64,000 bases of DNA, from NCBI RefSeq assembly GCF_003721435.2, contig NZ_CP054585.1:992001-1056000 (forward strand), in the 5' to 3' direction. Under the pieces are notes generated by a model. The model was not told where the DNA came from. It did not search any database and worked only from the letters and a program-made list of their open reading frames with translations. This DNA is from Halorubrum sp. CBA1229. Lineage in GTDB: Archaea; Halobacteriota; Halobacteria; Halobacteriales; Haloferacaceae. Shown here in pieces: positions 7,879-16,779 of the stretch (position 1 is its first letter; each line of letters starts with the position of its first letter). The translations under genes and the position numbers were made by a program.

Positions 7879-9333
7879 ATGGACGACCCTTACGCCCCCG
7901 CCCGCGACGCGCTCGACGGCGACGGGCTGGCCGGCGGCGCTGGCGACGGCAGCGATGGCGACGGTGGCAGCGATGGCGACGGCGACGCGCGCGACGACGC
8001 CGGTTCCGACCCCGCCGTCCTCGCCGCCCGCCTCGACGACGCCGACCCGCTCTCCGCCTTCGCCGACCGGTACCGCGTGCCCGACGGCGTCTTATATATG
8101 GACGGCAACTCGCTCGGGCCCGCGAGCGACGCCGCCCTCGCGAGCCTCGACCGCGTCGTCGACGAGTGGCGCGACCGGCTCATCGCGGGGTGGACCGACG
8201 CCGACCCGCCCTGGTTCTCGGTCGGCGAGCGCCTCGGCGACGCGCTCGCACCACTCGTCGGCGCCGACTCCGCGGAGGTCGCCGTCGGCAACTCGATCAC
8301 CGTCAACGTCCACACCTTGGTCGGCACCTTCCTCGACGAGCTGCTGGCGAGCAACGGCCCGGAGCGGGAGGGGATGGCACGGGCAGACGGCGAGTGGGAC
8401 CGGAGCGTTGAGCCCGCGGTCCTCGTCAACGAGCTCGACTTCCCCTCCGACCACTACGCGATCCGGGCGCAGCTCCGGGGGCGCGGGATCGACCCGGACG
8501 AGAAGCTCCGGGTCGTGGAGAGCCGCGACGGGCGGACGATCGACCCCCGAGACGTCGAGGCCGCGCTGGCGGCGCACGACGATATCGGGATCGTCTTCAT
8601 GCCGACCGCGCTGTACCGCTCCGGCCAGCTGTTCGACGTCGAGCGGATTACCGAGGCCGCCCACGAGGCGGGCGCGTACGCCGGCTTCGACGCGGCCCAC
8701 TCCGCGGGGGCGGTCCCCCACCAGTTCGACGCGGCCGGCGTCGACTTCGCGGTGTGGTGCACGTATAAATACCTCAACGCCGGCCCCGGCGCCGTCGGCG
8801 CGCTGTTCGTCGCCGCGCGCCACCACGGGCTCACGCCCGCCCTGGCCGGGTGGTGGGGCCACGAGAAGGCGACGCAGTTCGAGATGAACATGACGTACAC
8901 CCCCGCCGACTCGGCCGGCGCGTGGCAGATCGGGACGCCGCCCTTGCTGTCGGCCGCGCCCCTCGAGGGCTCGGTAGAGCTTCTGCGGGAGGCGGGGATC
9001 GACCGCCTGCGCGCCAAGTCGCTCGCGCTCACCGACTTCCTGATCGCCCTGGTCGACGACCGCCTCCCCGAGGTCGCGGTCGGGACGCCCCGAGAGCACG
9101 CCTCCCGCGGCGGCCACGTCGCCCTGGAACACCCCGACGCGGAGCGGCTGAGCGCGGCGCTCAACGACCGGGGCGTGGTCGTCGACTTCCGGCCCCCGAA
9201 CGTGGTGCGGGTGTGTCCGGCCGCGCCGTACACCTCCTTCGCCGACGTGTTAGCGGTCGTGGACGAGATCGAGGCGATCCTCGAGTCCGGGGCACACGAG
9301 GCGTACGCGACGGGCGAGGGCGGTGTGACGTAG
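7879..9333 (+). CDS. kynU: Kynureninase
   Basis: A PLP enzyme that cleaves kynurenine to anthranilate and alanine. The 484 residues start with a Gly/Ser/Asp low-complexity stretch (about residues 14-45) that is unusual for the family and looks like a halophile-specific expansion. The catalytic fold begins at LYMDGNSLGPAS, followed by the phosphate-binding region NSITVNVHT and the Asp of AGFDAAHSAGA. The PLP lysine is in WCTYKYLNAGPG (Lys297). The C-terminal domain has DFRPPNVVRVCPAAPYTSF. No tryptophan dioxygenase or formamidase gene is next to it, so the rest of the pathway must be elsewhere. Confidence 0.93.
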   Translation: MDDPYAPARDALDGDGLAGGAGDGSDGDGGSDGDGDARDDAGSDPAVLAARLDDADPLSAFADRYRVPDGVLYMDGNSLGPASDAALASLDRVVDEWRDRLIAGWTDADPPWFSVGERLGDALAPLVGADSAEVAVGNSITVNVHTLVGTFLDELLASNGPEREGMARADGEWDRSVEPAVLVNELDFPSDHYAIRAQLRGRGIDPDEKLRVVESRDGRTIDPRDVEAALAAHDDIGIVFMPTALYRSGQLFDVERITEAAHEAGAYAGFDAAHSAGAVPHQFDAAGVDFAVWCTYKYLNAGPGAVGALFVAARHHGLTPALAGWWGHEKATQFEMNMTYTPADSAGAWQIGTPPLLSAAPLEGSVELLREAGIDRLRAKSLALTDFLIALVDDRLPEVAVGTPREHASRGGHVALEHPDAERLSAALNDRGVVVDFRPPNVVRVCPAAPYTSFADVLAVVDEIEAILESGAHEAYATGEGGVT

Positions 9334-9384
9334 GCGACGGGGGATCCCCGAATCGGCACCGATTAAACCCTACCTGTCTAATCG

Positions 9385-11658
9385 ATGAGTATGAGAGAGC
9401 GGCAGGAACCGACCGTGGAGTCCGGTTCCGACCCCGTGGCCGACGGCGCGGACAGGGGTATCTACGAGACGATCTTCTGTGAGATGGAAGACGCGGTGTT
9501 CCTGATCGACGTCGAGGAGGCGGGCGGCTCCTACAACTTCCGGTTCAGTCGGACCAACGCCTCACACCAACGGCTCACCGGGATCTCGCTCGAGGAGATA
9601 CGCGGCAAAACGCCGCGGGAGTTGCTGGGCGACGAGCAGGGGGCGTCGGTCGCCGAGAACTACCGTCGCTGCGTCGAGACCCGCGAGACGATCGAGTACG
9701 GGGAGTCGCTCGCGCTGCCCGGAGGACGGAGGGAGTGGCAGACGAGACTGAGCCCGGTCATCGAGGACGGGTCGGTGACGCGGGTCGTCGGCGTCGCTCG
9801 GGACGTCACGGAACAGAAAGAGCGGGAACGGACGCTCCAGCAGATCAAAGACCGGCTCGAACTCGCGGTCGAAGGCGCCCAACTCGGCATCTGGGACTGG
9901 GACATGACCACCGACGAGGTCGAGTTCAACGAGCAGTGGGCGGAGATGCTGGGGCACTCGCTCGACGAGGTCGAACCGCACCTCGACGCGTGGGAGCGGC
10001 GCGTTCACCCGGACGACCTCGGCCCGGTCGAAGACGCCCTGTCGGAGCACATCACCGGGGAAACGGCGTACTACGACACGGAGCATCGGATGCGTACCGC
10101 GGCCGGCGAGTGGAAGTGGATCCGCGACGTGGGAAAGGTCGTCAAGCGCGACGAGGACGGGGAGCCGGTGCGGGCGGTCGGCATCCACCTCGACATCGAC
10201 GATCAGAAGCGGCGAGAGGAGGACCTGGAACGCACGCGGGCGCTGATCGAGCGGACCCAAGAGAGCGCGTCGATCGGCTGGTGGGAGGTCGACCTGGTCG
10301 ACGAGTCGCTCACGTGGAGCGACGAGGTGTATCGCATCCACGGGGTGCCCGTGGAGGAGCCGATCGAGCTGGAGGAGGCCATCGAGTTCTACCACCCGGA
10401 CGACCGGGCGGCCATCGAGACCGCGGTCGACCGACTGATCGAGGATGGAGAGTCGTACGACCTCGAACTGCGGATCGTCACGGCGTCCGGGCAGACCCGG
10501 TGGGTCAGGGCGATCGGCGACCCGCAGTTCGACGACGCGGGAGACGTCGTCGGTGCGTTAGGGCTGTTCCAAGACATCACGGAGCGGAAGGAGTACGAGA
10601 TCGCCCTCGAGTCGACCCGCGAAGAGCTTCGGAAGATCATCGACCTCGTGCCGGACCTGGTGTTCGTGAAGAACCGTGACGGCGAGTACCTCCTGGCCAA
10701 CGAGGCGACCGCGGAGGCGTACGGAAAGACGCCAGAGGAGGTCGAGGGGCGCTCGGAAGCCGATATCATCCCCGACATCGAGGACTCGTCCGAGTTCCGG
10801 CAGGACGACTTAGAGGTGATCGAGTCGGGCGAACCGAGGTCGATCGGGGAGGAGACGCTGACGACGGCGGACGGCGAAACACGCATCCTGCAGACGACGA
10901 AGATCCCCTATAAGGTTCCGGAGACGGGGGAAGACGCCGTCTTGGGATACGCCCGCGACGTGACCGAACTCAAGGAGTACGAGCGGACGCTCGAGCAGCA
11001 GCGGGACAGCCTCACCCTACTCAACCAGGTCGTTCGCCACGACATTCGGAACCAGCTGATGGTCGTCGAGTCGTACACCGAACTGCTCGAGGACTCGCTG
11101 CCCGACGACCAGAGCCGGACGTACGCGCGGACGGTCATCGAGGCGGCGAAGCAGGCGACGGAGATCACGGAAACGGCCAAGGACGTCACCGACGTGCTGC
11201 TACAGGTCGGCAGCGGCCGGACCCCGGTGAGCCTCCGCGACGAACTCTCCGGGCAGATCGAGAAGGTTCGCACGGATCGGGACCGGGCGACGGTCTCCGT
11301 CGACGGGGACGTCCCCGAGGTGACGGTGTGGGCTGACGACCTGTTGGAGGCGGTGTTCCGGAACCTGCTGACGAACGCGGTCGTCCACAACGACAAGGAT
11401 GTGGCTGAAATCGCGGTTTCGACCCGCCTCACGGACGACGCGGTGCGCGTGTCGATCGCCGACAACGGCCCCGGGATCGAGGATAAACACAAAGAACAGA
11501 TCTTCCAAGAAGGCGAGAAGGGCCTCGAGAGCGGCGGGACGGGGGTCGGGCTCTACCTCGTCAAGACGCTCGTCGACAAGTACGGGGGCGACGTCTGGGT
11601 CGAGGACAACGAGCCGACGGGCAGCGTGTTCGTCGTCGAACTGCCCCTCGCCGACTGA
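9385..11658 (+). CDS. PAS-domain sensor histidine kinase
   Basis: A 757-residue soluble sensor kinase without membrane segments, probably sensing a cytoplasmic signal. Four PAS/PAC modules follow each other (about residues 25-150, 155-285, 290-410 and 415-540), each ending in a PAC-like phrase such as VVGVARDVTEQKERE or VLGYARDVTELKEYE. The phosphoacceptor helix is VVRHDIRNQLMVVESYTELL with His552. The ATPase domain shows the N-box NLLTNAVVHNDK, the G1 box DNGPGIEDKHKEQIF and the G2 box GGTGVGLYLVKTLVDKYGG. There is no response regulator next to it, as is common for haloarchaeal orphan kinases. The promoter-like GATTAAACC lies about 25 bases before the ATG. Confidence 0.92.
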   Translation: MSMRERQEPTVESGSDPVADGADRGIYETIFCEMEDAVFLIDVEEAGGSYNFRFSRTNASHQRLTGISLEEIRGKTPRELLGDEQGASVAENYRRCVETRETIEYGESLALPGGRREWQTRLSPVIEDGSVTRVVGVARDVTEQKERERTLQQIKDRLELAVEGAQLGIWDWDMTTDEVEFNEQWAEMLGHSLDEVEPHLDAWERRVHPDDLGPVEDALSEHITGETAYYDTEHRMRTAAGEWKWIRDVGKVVKRDEDGEPVRAVGIHLDIDDQKRREEDLERTRALIERTQESASIGWWEVDLVDESLTWSDEVYRIHGVPVEEPIELEEAIEFYHPDDRAAIETAVDRLIEDGESYDLELRIVTASGQTRWVRAIGDPQFDDAGDVVGALGLFQDITERKEYEIALESTREELRKIIDLVPDLVFVKNRDGEYLLANEATAEAYGKTPEEVEGRSEADIIPDIEDSSEFRQDDLEVIESGEPRSIGEETLTTADGETRILQTTKIPYKVPETGEDAVLGYARDVTELKEYERTLEQQRDSLTLLNQVVRHDIRNQLMVVESYTELLEDSLPDDQSRTYARTVIEAAKQATEITETAKDVTDVLLQVGSGRTPVSLRDELSGQIEKVRTDRDRATVSVDGDVPEVTVWADDLLEAVFRNLLTNAVVHNDKDVAEIAVSTRLTDDAVRVSIADNGPGIEDKHKEQIFQEGEKGLESGGTGVGLYLVKTLVDKYGGDVWVEDNEPTGSVFVVELPLAD

Positions 11659-11690
11659 GGGGACGGGGGTCTCACCGCGGACGCGGGCGG

Positions 11691-11790
11691 CGCCGACGTG
11701 TCGGGGGCAGTGCTGGCCTGTCGGGGGGGACGCCGACCTGTCACGGGCAGTGCTGACCTGTCGGTGGCGACGCTAGCATGTCACGCAGAC
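11691..11790. repeat. Five-unit 20-bp phased repeat upstream of the Lhr helicase
   Basis: The tetramer TGTC recurs exactly every 20 bases at 11699, 11719, 11739, 11759 and 11779. Flanking bases are similar (CGCCGAC-TGTC-GGGGCAG type), and units one and three, and two and four, match best, giving a 40-bp higher-order period. The array fills the space between the kinase stop (11658) and the helicase promoter. Confidence 0.7.
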
Positions 11791-11844
11791 CTCGCACAGC
11801 GACGGGCTTAATCGCCCGAGCGCCCAACGTCCGACGATCAGCTA

Positions 11845-14763
11845 ATGGCGGAACCGTCGGGCATGGACGCGTTCGCGCACCTCGGGAGCGAGGTCCGGTC
11901 GGCGCTCTCCGAACAGGGCTTTTCCACGCCGACGGAGCCGCAGCGCGAGGCGATCCCGCCGCTCGCGGCCGGGAAGAACGCCCTCGTCCTCGCGCCGACG
12001 GGGACCGGGAAGACAGAGACTGCGATGCTCCCCGTCTTCGACGCGATCGTCGGCGCCCGCGATGCACCCGGGGACCAGCCCCGCGAGGGGATCTCCGCGC
12101 TCTACATCACGCCCCTCCGCGCGCTCAACCGCGACATGATGGGCCGGCTGGAGTGGTGGGGCGATCGACTCGGCGTCGAGGTCGCGGTACGCCACGGCGA
12201 CACCACGCAGTACGAGCGGTCGAAGCAGGCCGACGACCCGCCCGACGTGCTCATCACGACGCCGGAGAGCCTGCAGGCGATCCTGACGGGCTCGAAGATG
12301 CGGGTCGCCTTGGAGGACGTCGCGCACGTCGTGATCGACGAGGTCCACGAGCTCGCCTCCGCGAAGCGCGGCGCCCAGCTGACGGTCGGGCTCGAACGCC
12401 TCCGGCGCGTGGCGGGGCCGTTCCAGCGGGTCGGGCTCTCCGCGACCGTGGGGACGCCGGAGGAGGTCGGGCGGTTCCTCGTCGGGAGCGGGACGCGCGA
12501 CCCGACCCGCGAGGGCGACCGCGAGTTCGAGATCGTCGAGGTCGCCGCGGGGACGCGCACCGACGTTCGCGTGCTCGACCCCGAAATTACGGACCGAGAT
12601 ACGACCCTCGCCGGAGAGCTGGCGGTCGACGAGACGACCGCGAGCCACGTCCGGACGATCCGGGAGATCGTCGCGAATCACGACTCGACCCTGATCTTCG
12701 TCAACACGCGCCAGACCGCGGAGGCGCTCGGCTCGCGGTTCAAGACGCTCGCGGAGCGGGAGGAGAAAGACGAGGGACTCACCGACCCCACCGAGATCGA
12801 GGTCCACCACGGGTCGCTCTCGAAGGACGTGCGGATCGACGTCGAGGACCGGTTCAAGGCGGGGGAGCTCGACGGGCTCGTCTGCACCTCCTCGATGGAG
12901 CTCGGCATCGACGTGGGGCGGGTCGACCACGTGGTCCAGTACGGGAGCCCGCGGGAGGTCGCCCGGCTGCTCCAGCGCGTCGGGCGCGCGGGGCACCGCC
13001 GCGACCTCATCTCGGAGGGAACGGTCGTGACGCAGGGCGGCGACGACACCCTCGAAGCGCTCGCGATCGCGCGGCGCGCCGACGCCGAACTCGTCGAGCC
13101 GGCGGCGATCCACCACGGCAGCCTCGACACCGTCGCGAACCAGATCGTCGGCGTCGTGATGGACGAGGGGGAGGTCCACGCCCGCGAGGCGTACGAGGTC
13201 GTCACGAACGCCTACCCGTTCCGGGACCTCTCGGAGCCGGAGTTCCAGGAGATCGTCCGGGAGCTCGACGGCAACCGCCTGCTGTGGCTCGACGAGGAGT
13301 CGGACACCCTCGAGAAGTCGGGCGGCACGTGGCAGTACTTCTACGCGAACCTCTCGATGATCCCCGACGAGTCCACCTACGAGGTGTACGACATGTCCTC
13401 TCGGCGCGGTATCGGCACCCTCGACGAGCGGTTCGTCGTCAACTTCGCCGGCCCGGGCGAGACGTTCATCCAGCGCGGCGAGATGTGGCGCATCACCGAG
13501 GTCGACGAGGAGGAGGAGCGCGTGAACGTCACGCCGATCGCCGACCCCGCGGGCGAGGTGCCCTCGTGGATCGGCCAGGAGATCCCGGTCCCGAAGCCCG
13601 TCGCCGAGGAGGTCGGGCGAATTCGGGGCGAGGCCGCCGAGGCGCTCGCGGCGGGATCGACCCCCGAGGCCGTCGCGGCCGACCTCGCCGAGCGGTACCC
13701 CGCCGACGAGCGGACGATCGCGAGCGCCCTGCAACCGGTCGTCGACCACGTCGACGCCGGCCATCCGGTCCCGACGGACCGCCGGGTCGTGATCGAGGGG
13801 AGCGCCCGCACCGTCGCGGTCAACGCGGCCTTCGGCCACGAGGTCAACGAGACGCTCGCGCGCCTCCTCGCGGCGCTCGTCGGCCAGCAGGCGGGCTCGT
13901 CGGTCGGGATGGACGTCGACCCGTACCGGATCGAGTTCGAGGTCCCCCACGGGGTCGACCCCGGGACCTTCCGCGAGGTGTTGGAGACGACCGACCCCGA
14001 CCGGCTGGAGGCGTACCTCGAGCTCGCCCTGAAGAAGTCGGACGCGCTCAAGTTCACGCTCGCGCAGGTCGCCGCGAAGTTCGGCGCCGTCAAGCGCTAC
14101 CGCGAGGGGAAGGGGCGGTTCGGCGGCGACCGCCTGCTCGCGGCCCTGGAGGGGACGCCCGTCTACGACGAGGCGCTCCGCGAGGTGTTCCACGCCGACC
14201 TCGCGGTCGCGGAGACCGCGGCGCTCTTGGAGCAGATCCAGGACGGGTCGTTGGGCGTGGAGATCGCCCGCGAGCGCACGCCGCTGGGGACCGCCGGCCG
14301 CTCCGCGGGGACCGAGTTCCTCGTCCCGGAGAACGCCGACGCCGACGTGATCGAGACGATCCGCGAGCGCATTCGGAACGACCGGGTGATCCTCTTCTGT
14401 CTCCACTGCGCCGACTGGCGGCGCACGACGAAGGTGCGGCGCGTCCGCGACCAGCCGGAGTGCCCCGACTGCGGTTCGACCCGCGTCGCCGCGCTGAACC
14501 CGTGGGACGACGAGACCGTCGCGGCGGTCCGGGCGGGCGAGAAGGACGAGGAGCAGGAGCGGCGGACGGAGCGGGCGCATCGGGCGGCGAGCCTCGTCCA
14601 GACGCACGGGAAGCGCGCCGTGATCGCGCTGGCGGCGCGCGGGGTGGGGCCGCACAACGCCGCGCGGATCATCAACAAGCTGCGCGAGGACGAAGACGAG
14701 TTCTACCGCGACGTGCTCCGACAGGAGCGTGAGTACGCGCGGACGCAGTCGTTCTGGGACTAG
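11845..14763 (+). CDS. lhr: Lhr-family DEAD/DEAH helicase
   Basis: A 972-residue superfamily 2 helicase that remodels DNA or RNA structures using ATP. Walker A is APTGTGKT (residues 50-57) and motif II is DEVH (165-168). Motif III is LSATVG, and motifs IV-VI include STLIFVNTRQTAE, CTSSMELGIDVG and QRVGRAGHRRD. The winged-helix and Lhr core domains follow. Near the C-terminus is a zinc ribbon of the form CLHC...CPDC, and the end is a basic helix-rich tail. Lhr proteins are known for 3'-5' unwinding of forked substrates; archaeal forms have been linked to repair and RNA handling. The ATG follows an AT-rich box (GGCTTAATCG) by about 35 bases. Confidence 0.93.
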   Translation: MAEPSGMDAFAHLGSEVRSALSEQGFSTPTEPQREAIPPLAAGKNALVLAPTGTGKTETAMLPVFDAIVGARDAPGDQPREGISALYITPLRALNRDMMGRLEWWGDRLGVEVAVRHGDTTQYERSKQADDPPDVLITTPESLQAILTGSKMRVALEDVAHVVIDEVHELASAKRGAQLTVGLERLRRVAGPFQRVGLSATVGTPEEVGRFLVGSGTRDPTREGDREFEIVEVAAGTRTDVRVLDPEITDRDTTLAGELAVDETTASHVRTIREIVANHDSTLIFVNTRQTAEALGSRFKTLAEREEKDEGLTDPTEIEVHHGSLSKDVRIDVEDRFKAGELDGLVCTSSMELGIDVGRVDHVVQYGSPREVARLLQRVGRAGHRRDLISEGTVVTQGGDDTLEALAIARRADAELVEPAAIHHGSLDTVANQIVGVVMDEGEVHAREAYEVVTNAYPFRDLSEPEFQEIVRELDGNRLLWLDEESDTLEKSGGTWQYFYANLSMIPDESTYEVYDMSSRRGIGTLDERFVVNFAGPGETFIQRGEMWRITEVDEEEERVNVTPIADPAGEVPSWIGQEIPVPKPVAEEVGRIRGEAAEALAAGSTPEAVAADLAERYPADERTIASALQPVVDHVDAGHPVPTDRRVVIEGSARTVAVNAAFGHEVNETLARLLAALVGQQAGSSVGMDVDPYRIEFEVPHGVDPGTFREVLETTDPDRLEAYLELALKKSDALKFTLAQVAAKFGAVKRYREGKGRFGGDRLLAALEGTPVYDEALREVFHADLAVAETAALLEQIQDGSLGVEIARERTPLGTAGRSAGTEFLVPENADADVIETIRERIRNDRVILFCLHCADWRRTTKVRRVRDQPECPDCGSTRVAALNPWDDETVAAVRAGEKDEEQERRTERAHRAASLVQTHGKRAVIALAARGVGPHNAARIINKLREDEDEFYRDVLRQEREYARTQSFWD

Positions 14764-14814
14764 ATCGAGATTCGGGTGTGGGAGATATTTATAAGTGGAA
14801 CCGTGAGGTGGTCA

Positions 14815-15120
14815 GCCATTTATAAGTAGTCGTTCGCAGATCGACGGCGAACACCTCCAAAGCCCCAGCCGCGACGACTCGCGCGGCTTGCTGCGCTCCT
14901 CAGTCTCTCGCGGTGCTCGCTCCCTTCGGTGCTTACTGCGCCGTGCGTCGTCCTCGCGGCTGCCCCTTTGAGTCCCGCCCCGCACAGCACCGCACCTCAC
15001 ACCTCCCCAGCCTCGTCGCTGGCGCCATTCGGCGCCAGCGACTCCCTCGCGCGTGCTGGCTCGCGGCCGCCGATGGCGGCCGCTCGCAGGCGCACGCCAC
15101 CGCAATTCCGTTTATAAACA
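14815..15120 (-). repeat. Dispersed structured non-coding element, copy 1
   Basis: This stretch between two convergent genes has no credible reading frame but shares ordered conserved blocks with 36478-36990. On the minus strand these are a TATA-like GTTTATAAAC (15109-15118), a 12-bp hairpin (15014-15041), a G-rich block ending in GGCTGGGGAGG, the block GGGACTCAAAGGGGCAG (within 14949-14983), and finally GGCTGGGGCTTTGGAGGTG (within 14849-14874). A further TTTATAA site closes the other side at 14818. It may be a transcribed RNA or a non-autonomous mobile unit. Confidence 0.6.
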
Positions 15121-15147
15121 GTCGTCGTCGATTCCGCAACCCACCCC

Positions 15148-15789
15148 CTATTCGTCCGGGTACTTCGGCTCGCGGCGCTCGGCGCGCTCGGTCGCGCGCT
15201 CGATGACCTCGCGGACCGTGTCGGGGCCGTCGCTCGCGCGGTAGACGTCGCCGTGGCCGGGGTACATCGCCTCCACGGTGTCCGGGAGGACGTTGAGGAT
15301 GGTGTGGAGGCTCTCGATCAGGTCCTCGCGCGACTGGCCCGCCATGTCGGTGCGGCCGAAGGACCCGTCGTCGAAGGCGCCGTCGTTGTACACGACCACG
15401 TCGCCGGAGTAGATCCGCTCCTCGCCCACCAGGGCAACGTGGTCGTCGGCGTGACCGGGGCTCTCGACGACCTCGCAGGGCTCGTCGCCGACAAGGATCT
15501 CGTCGCCGTCGACGATCCCCACGTCGCGTCGCGGGTGCGCGGCGTTCGCGTAGAGCGTCGCGTCGAACCGGTCGAGCACCGCGTCGAGCTCGCCGACGTG
15601 GTCGTGGTGCTGGTGGGTCAACACGACCCGGTCCAGCCCGTCGACGCCGGCGTCGTCGAGCGCGTCGGCGATGACGTCGTCGACGCCCGGCATCGTCCCG
15701 GCGTCGACCAGCGTCGGCGCCTCGCCGGGCACGAGGTACGCGTTGCAGGTGAACTCCTCCGCGTCGGCAGTGACGGTGATCGGCTCCAT
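15148..15789 (-). CDS. MBL-fold metallo-hydrolase
   Basis: A 213-residue hydrolase of the metallo-beta-lactamase fold, similar in size to glyoxalase-II-like and other small thioester or ester hydrolases. The metal site is THQHHDH, followed by the second-shell His in SPGHADDHV, the bridging Asp in YSGDVV and the last His in YPGHGD. ATG at 15789 gives MEPITVTADAEEFTCNAYLV. A GTG six bases upstream is possible. It is convergent with the helicase, with the structured repeat element in between. Substrate unknown. Confidence 0.88.
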   Translation of the reverse strand: MEPITVTADAEEFTCNAYLVPGEAPTLVDAGTMPGVDDVIADALDDAGVDGLDRVVLTHQHHDHVGELDAVLDRFDATLYANAAHPRRDVGIVDGDEILVGDEPCEVVESPGHADDHVALVGEERIYSGDVVVYNDGAFDDGSFGRTDMAGQSREDLIESLHTILNVLPDTVEAMYPGHGDVYRASDGPDTVREVIERATERAERREPKYPDE

Positions 15790-15920
15790 ACCCACACGAG
15801 GGCGGTCGCGGCGTAAAAACGTGTACGCCGCGGCGAGACGGGACGGAGACGCCGCCGTCGCCCCCGGGCCTGATCCCGGCAGGGGATTTATCCGTTACGC
15901 TCTGTTAGTATCAGATACAT

Positions 15921-16103
15921 ATGGGCTTCGGAAGCTACGACGAATCCGAACAGGAGAACCAAGACCTGGACGCGGATTTCGACGACGAGGACGGAGTCCG
16001 AGCGGCCGAGGAGGTACACGAGGGCTCCGTCGACTACGAGCCCGGCGCCTCCAACGACGAGCTCCTCGACCGGCTCCAGGAGATCAAGTCCGAGGAGAAC
16101 TGA
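15921..16103 (+). CDS. Small acidic conserved haloarchaeal protein (DUF5786-like)
   Basis: A 60-residue very acidic protein (MGFGSYDESEQENQDLDADF...) ending in a short amphipathic helix, DELLDRLQEIKSEEN. It matches my memory of a small protein family that is nearly universal in haloarchaea and has no known function. An AT-rich promoter (GTTAGTATCAGATAC) lies just before the ATG. The next gene starts 5 bases after its stop, so the two are very likely co-transcribed. Confidence 0.8.
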   Translation: MGFGSYDESEQENQDLDADFDDEDGVRAAEEVHEGSVDYEPGASNDELLDRLQEIKSEEN

Positions 16104-16107
16104 CGGG

Positions 16108-16692
16108 GTGACGGCGCCGAGCCGGACGCTCGGGATCGCTTTCTCTGACGGCGACCGAATCAGCCGGCTAGCCGGCGCCGTGGTCAGATCCGACGGGACC
16201 CTCGACGGGCTCGCCTTCGAGCGCTGCGCCGTCGGCGGCACCGACGCGACCGACGCCGCGATCGCCCTCTTCGACGCGCTCGACCGCGAGGACGTCCGCC
16301 ACGTCGCCTGCGCCGGGATCGCCCCGGCGTGGTTCAACCTCCTCGACCTCCACCGGCTTCACGAGGCCCTCGATCGGCCCGTCTACGCCGTGAGCTACGA
16401 GCCGAGCCCCGGGCTCGGACCCGCGCTCCGCGAGGCGTTCGACGGCGACGCCCTCGACCGCCGTCTCGACGTCTACCGCTCGCTCCCGCCGCGCGTTCGG
16501 GTCGAGCGCGACGGGGAGTCTGACGAGGAGCGCGCGGGCGACCCCCTCTTCGTCCGCGCGGTCGGCATCGGCGACGACCGCGCGGCGGCCGCCGTCCGAG
16601 AGCTGGTCCGGGAGGGGTTCCGCCGGCCCGAGCCGCTCCGGCTCGCCGCGATCGCGGCGAGCGCGCACCGCGAGGCGACCGCGAGGGAGTAG
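16108..16692 (+). CDS. DUF99 (UPF0215) family protein
   Basis: A 194-residue protein starting at GTG and belonging to DUF99, a family structurally related to endonuclease V. Visible features are the N-terminal LGIAFSDGD strand, the VVRSDGTLDGLAFERCAVGG segment, the central FNLLDLHRLHEALDRPVYAVSYEPSPGL and the C-terminal PEPLRLAAIAASA helix. It follows the small acidic gene by 5 bases and probably depends on its promoter. The catalytic role is unproven; nucleic-acid repair is only a structural guess. Confidence 0.82.
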   Translation: MTAPSRTLGIAFSDGDRISRLAGAVVRSDGTLDGLAFERCAVGGTDATDAAIALFDALDREDVRHVACAGIAPAWFNLLDLHRLHEALDRPVYAVSYEPSPGLGPALREAFDGDALDRRLDVYRSLPPRVRVERDGESDEERAGDPLFVRAVGIGDDRAAAAVRELVREGFRRPEPLRLAAIAASAHREATARE

Positions 16693-16748
16693 CGGTCCCG
16701 CGATCGCGACCGCGGCGGCGCGGGGGGACCGCGAGACGCCCCCCGTGG

Positions 16749-16758
16749 ATATATATCG
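16749..16758 (+). promoter_or_regulatory. TATA box for glycerate kinase
   Basis: ATATATATCG is centred about 27 bases before the ATG at 16780, which would place the transcription start at or next to the start codon (leaderless mRNA). Confidence 0.7.
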
Positions 16759-16779
16759 CCCGCGGCCGACCGCCTCCGC

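Noticed and set aside
11842-14655. A 937-codon open frame antisense to the Lhr helicase
   Set aside because: The plus strand has all helicase motifs; the antisense frame is low-complexity and an expected artefact of GC-rich DNA.
14849-15120. Reading frames of 62-97 codons inside the dispersed element
   Set aside because: Frames are open on several phases, Arg/Ala/Ser/Pro-rich and not shared in sense between the two copies, so they look non-coding.
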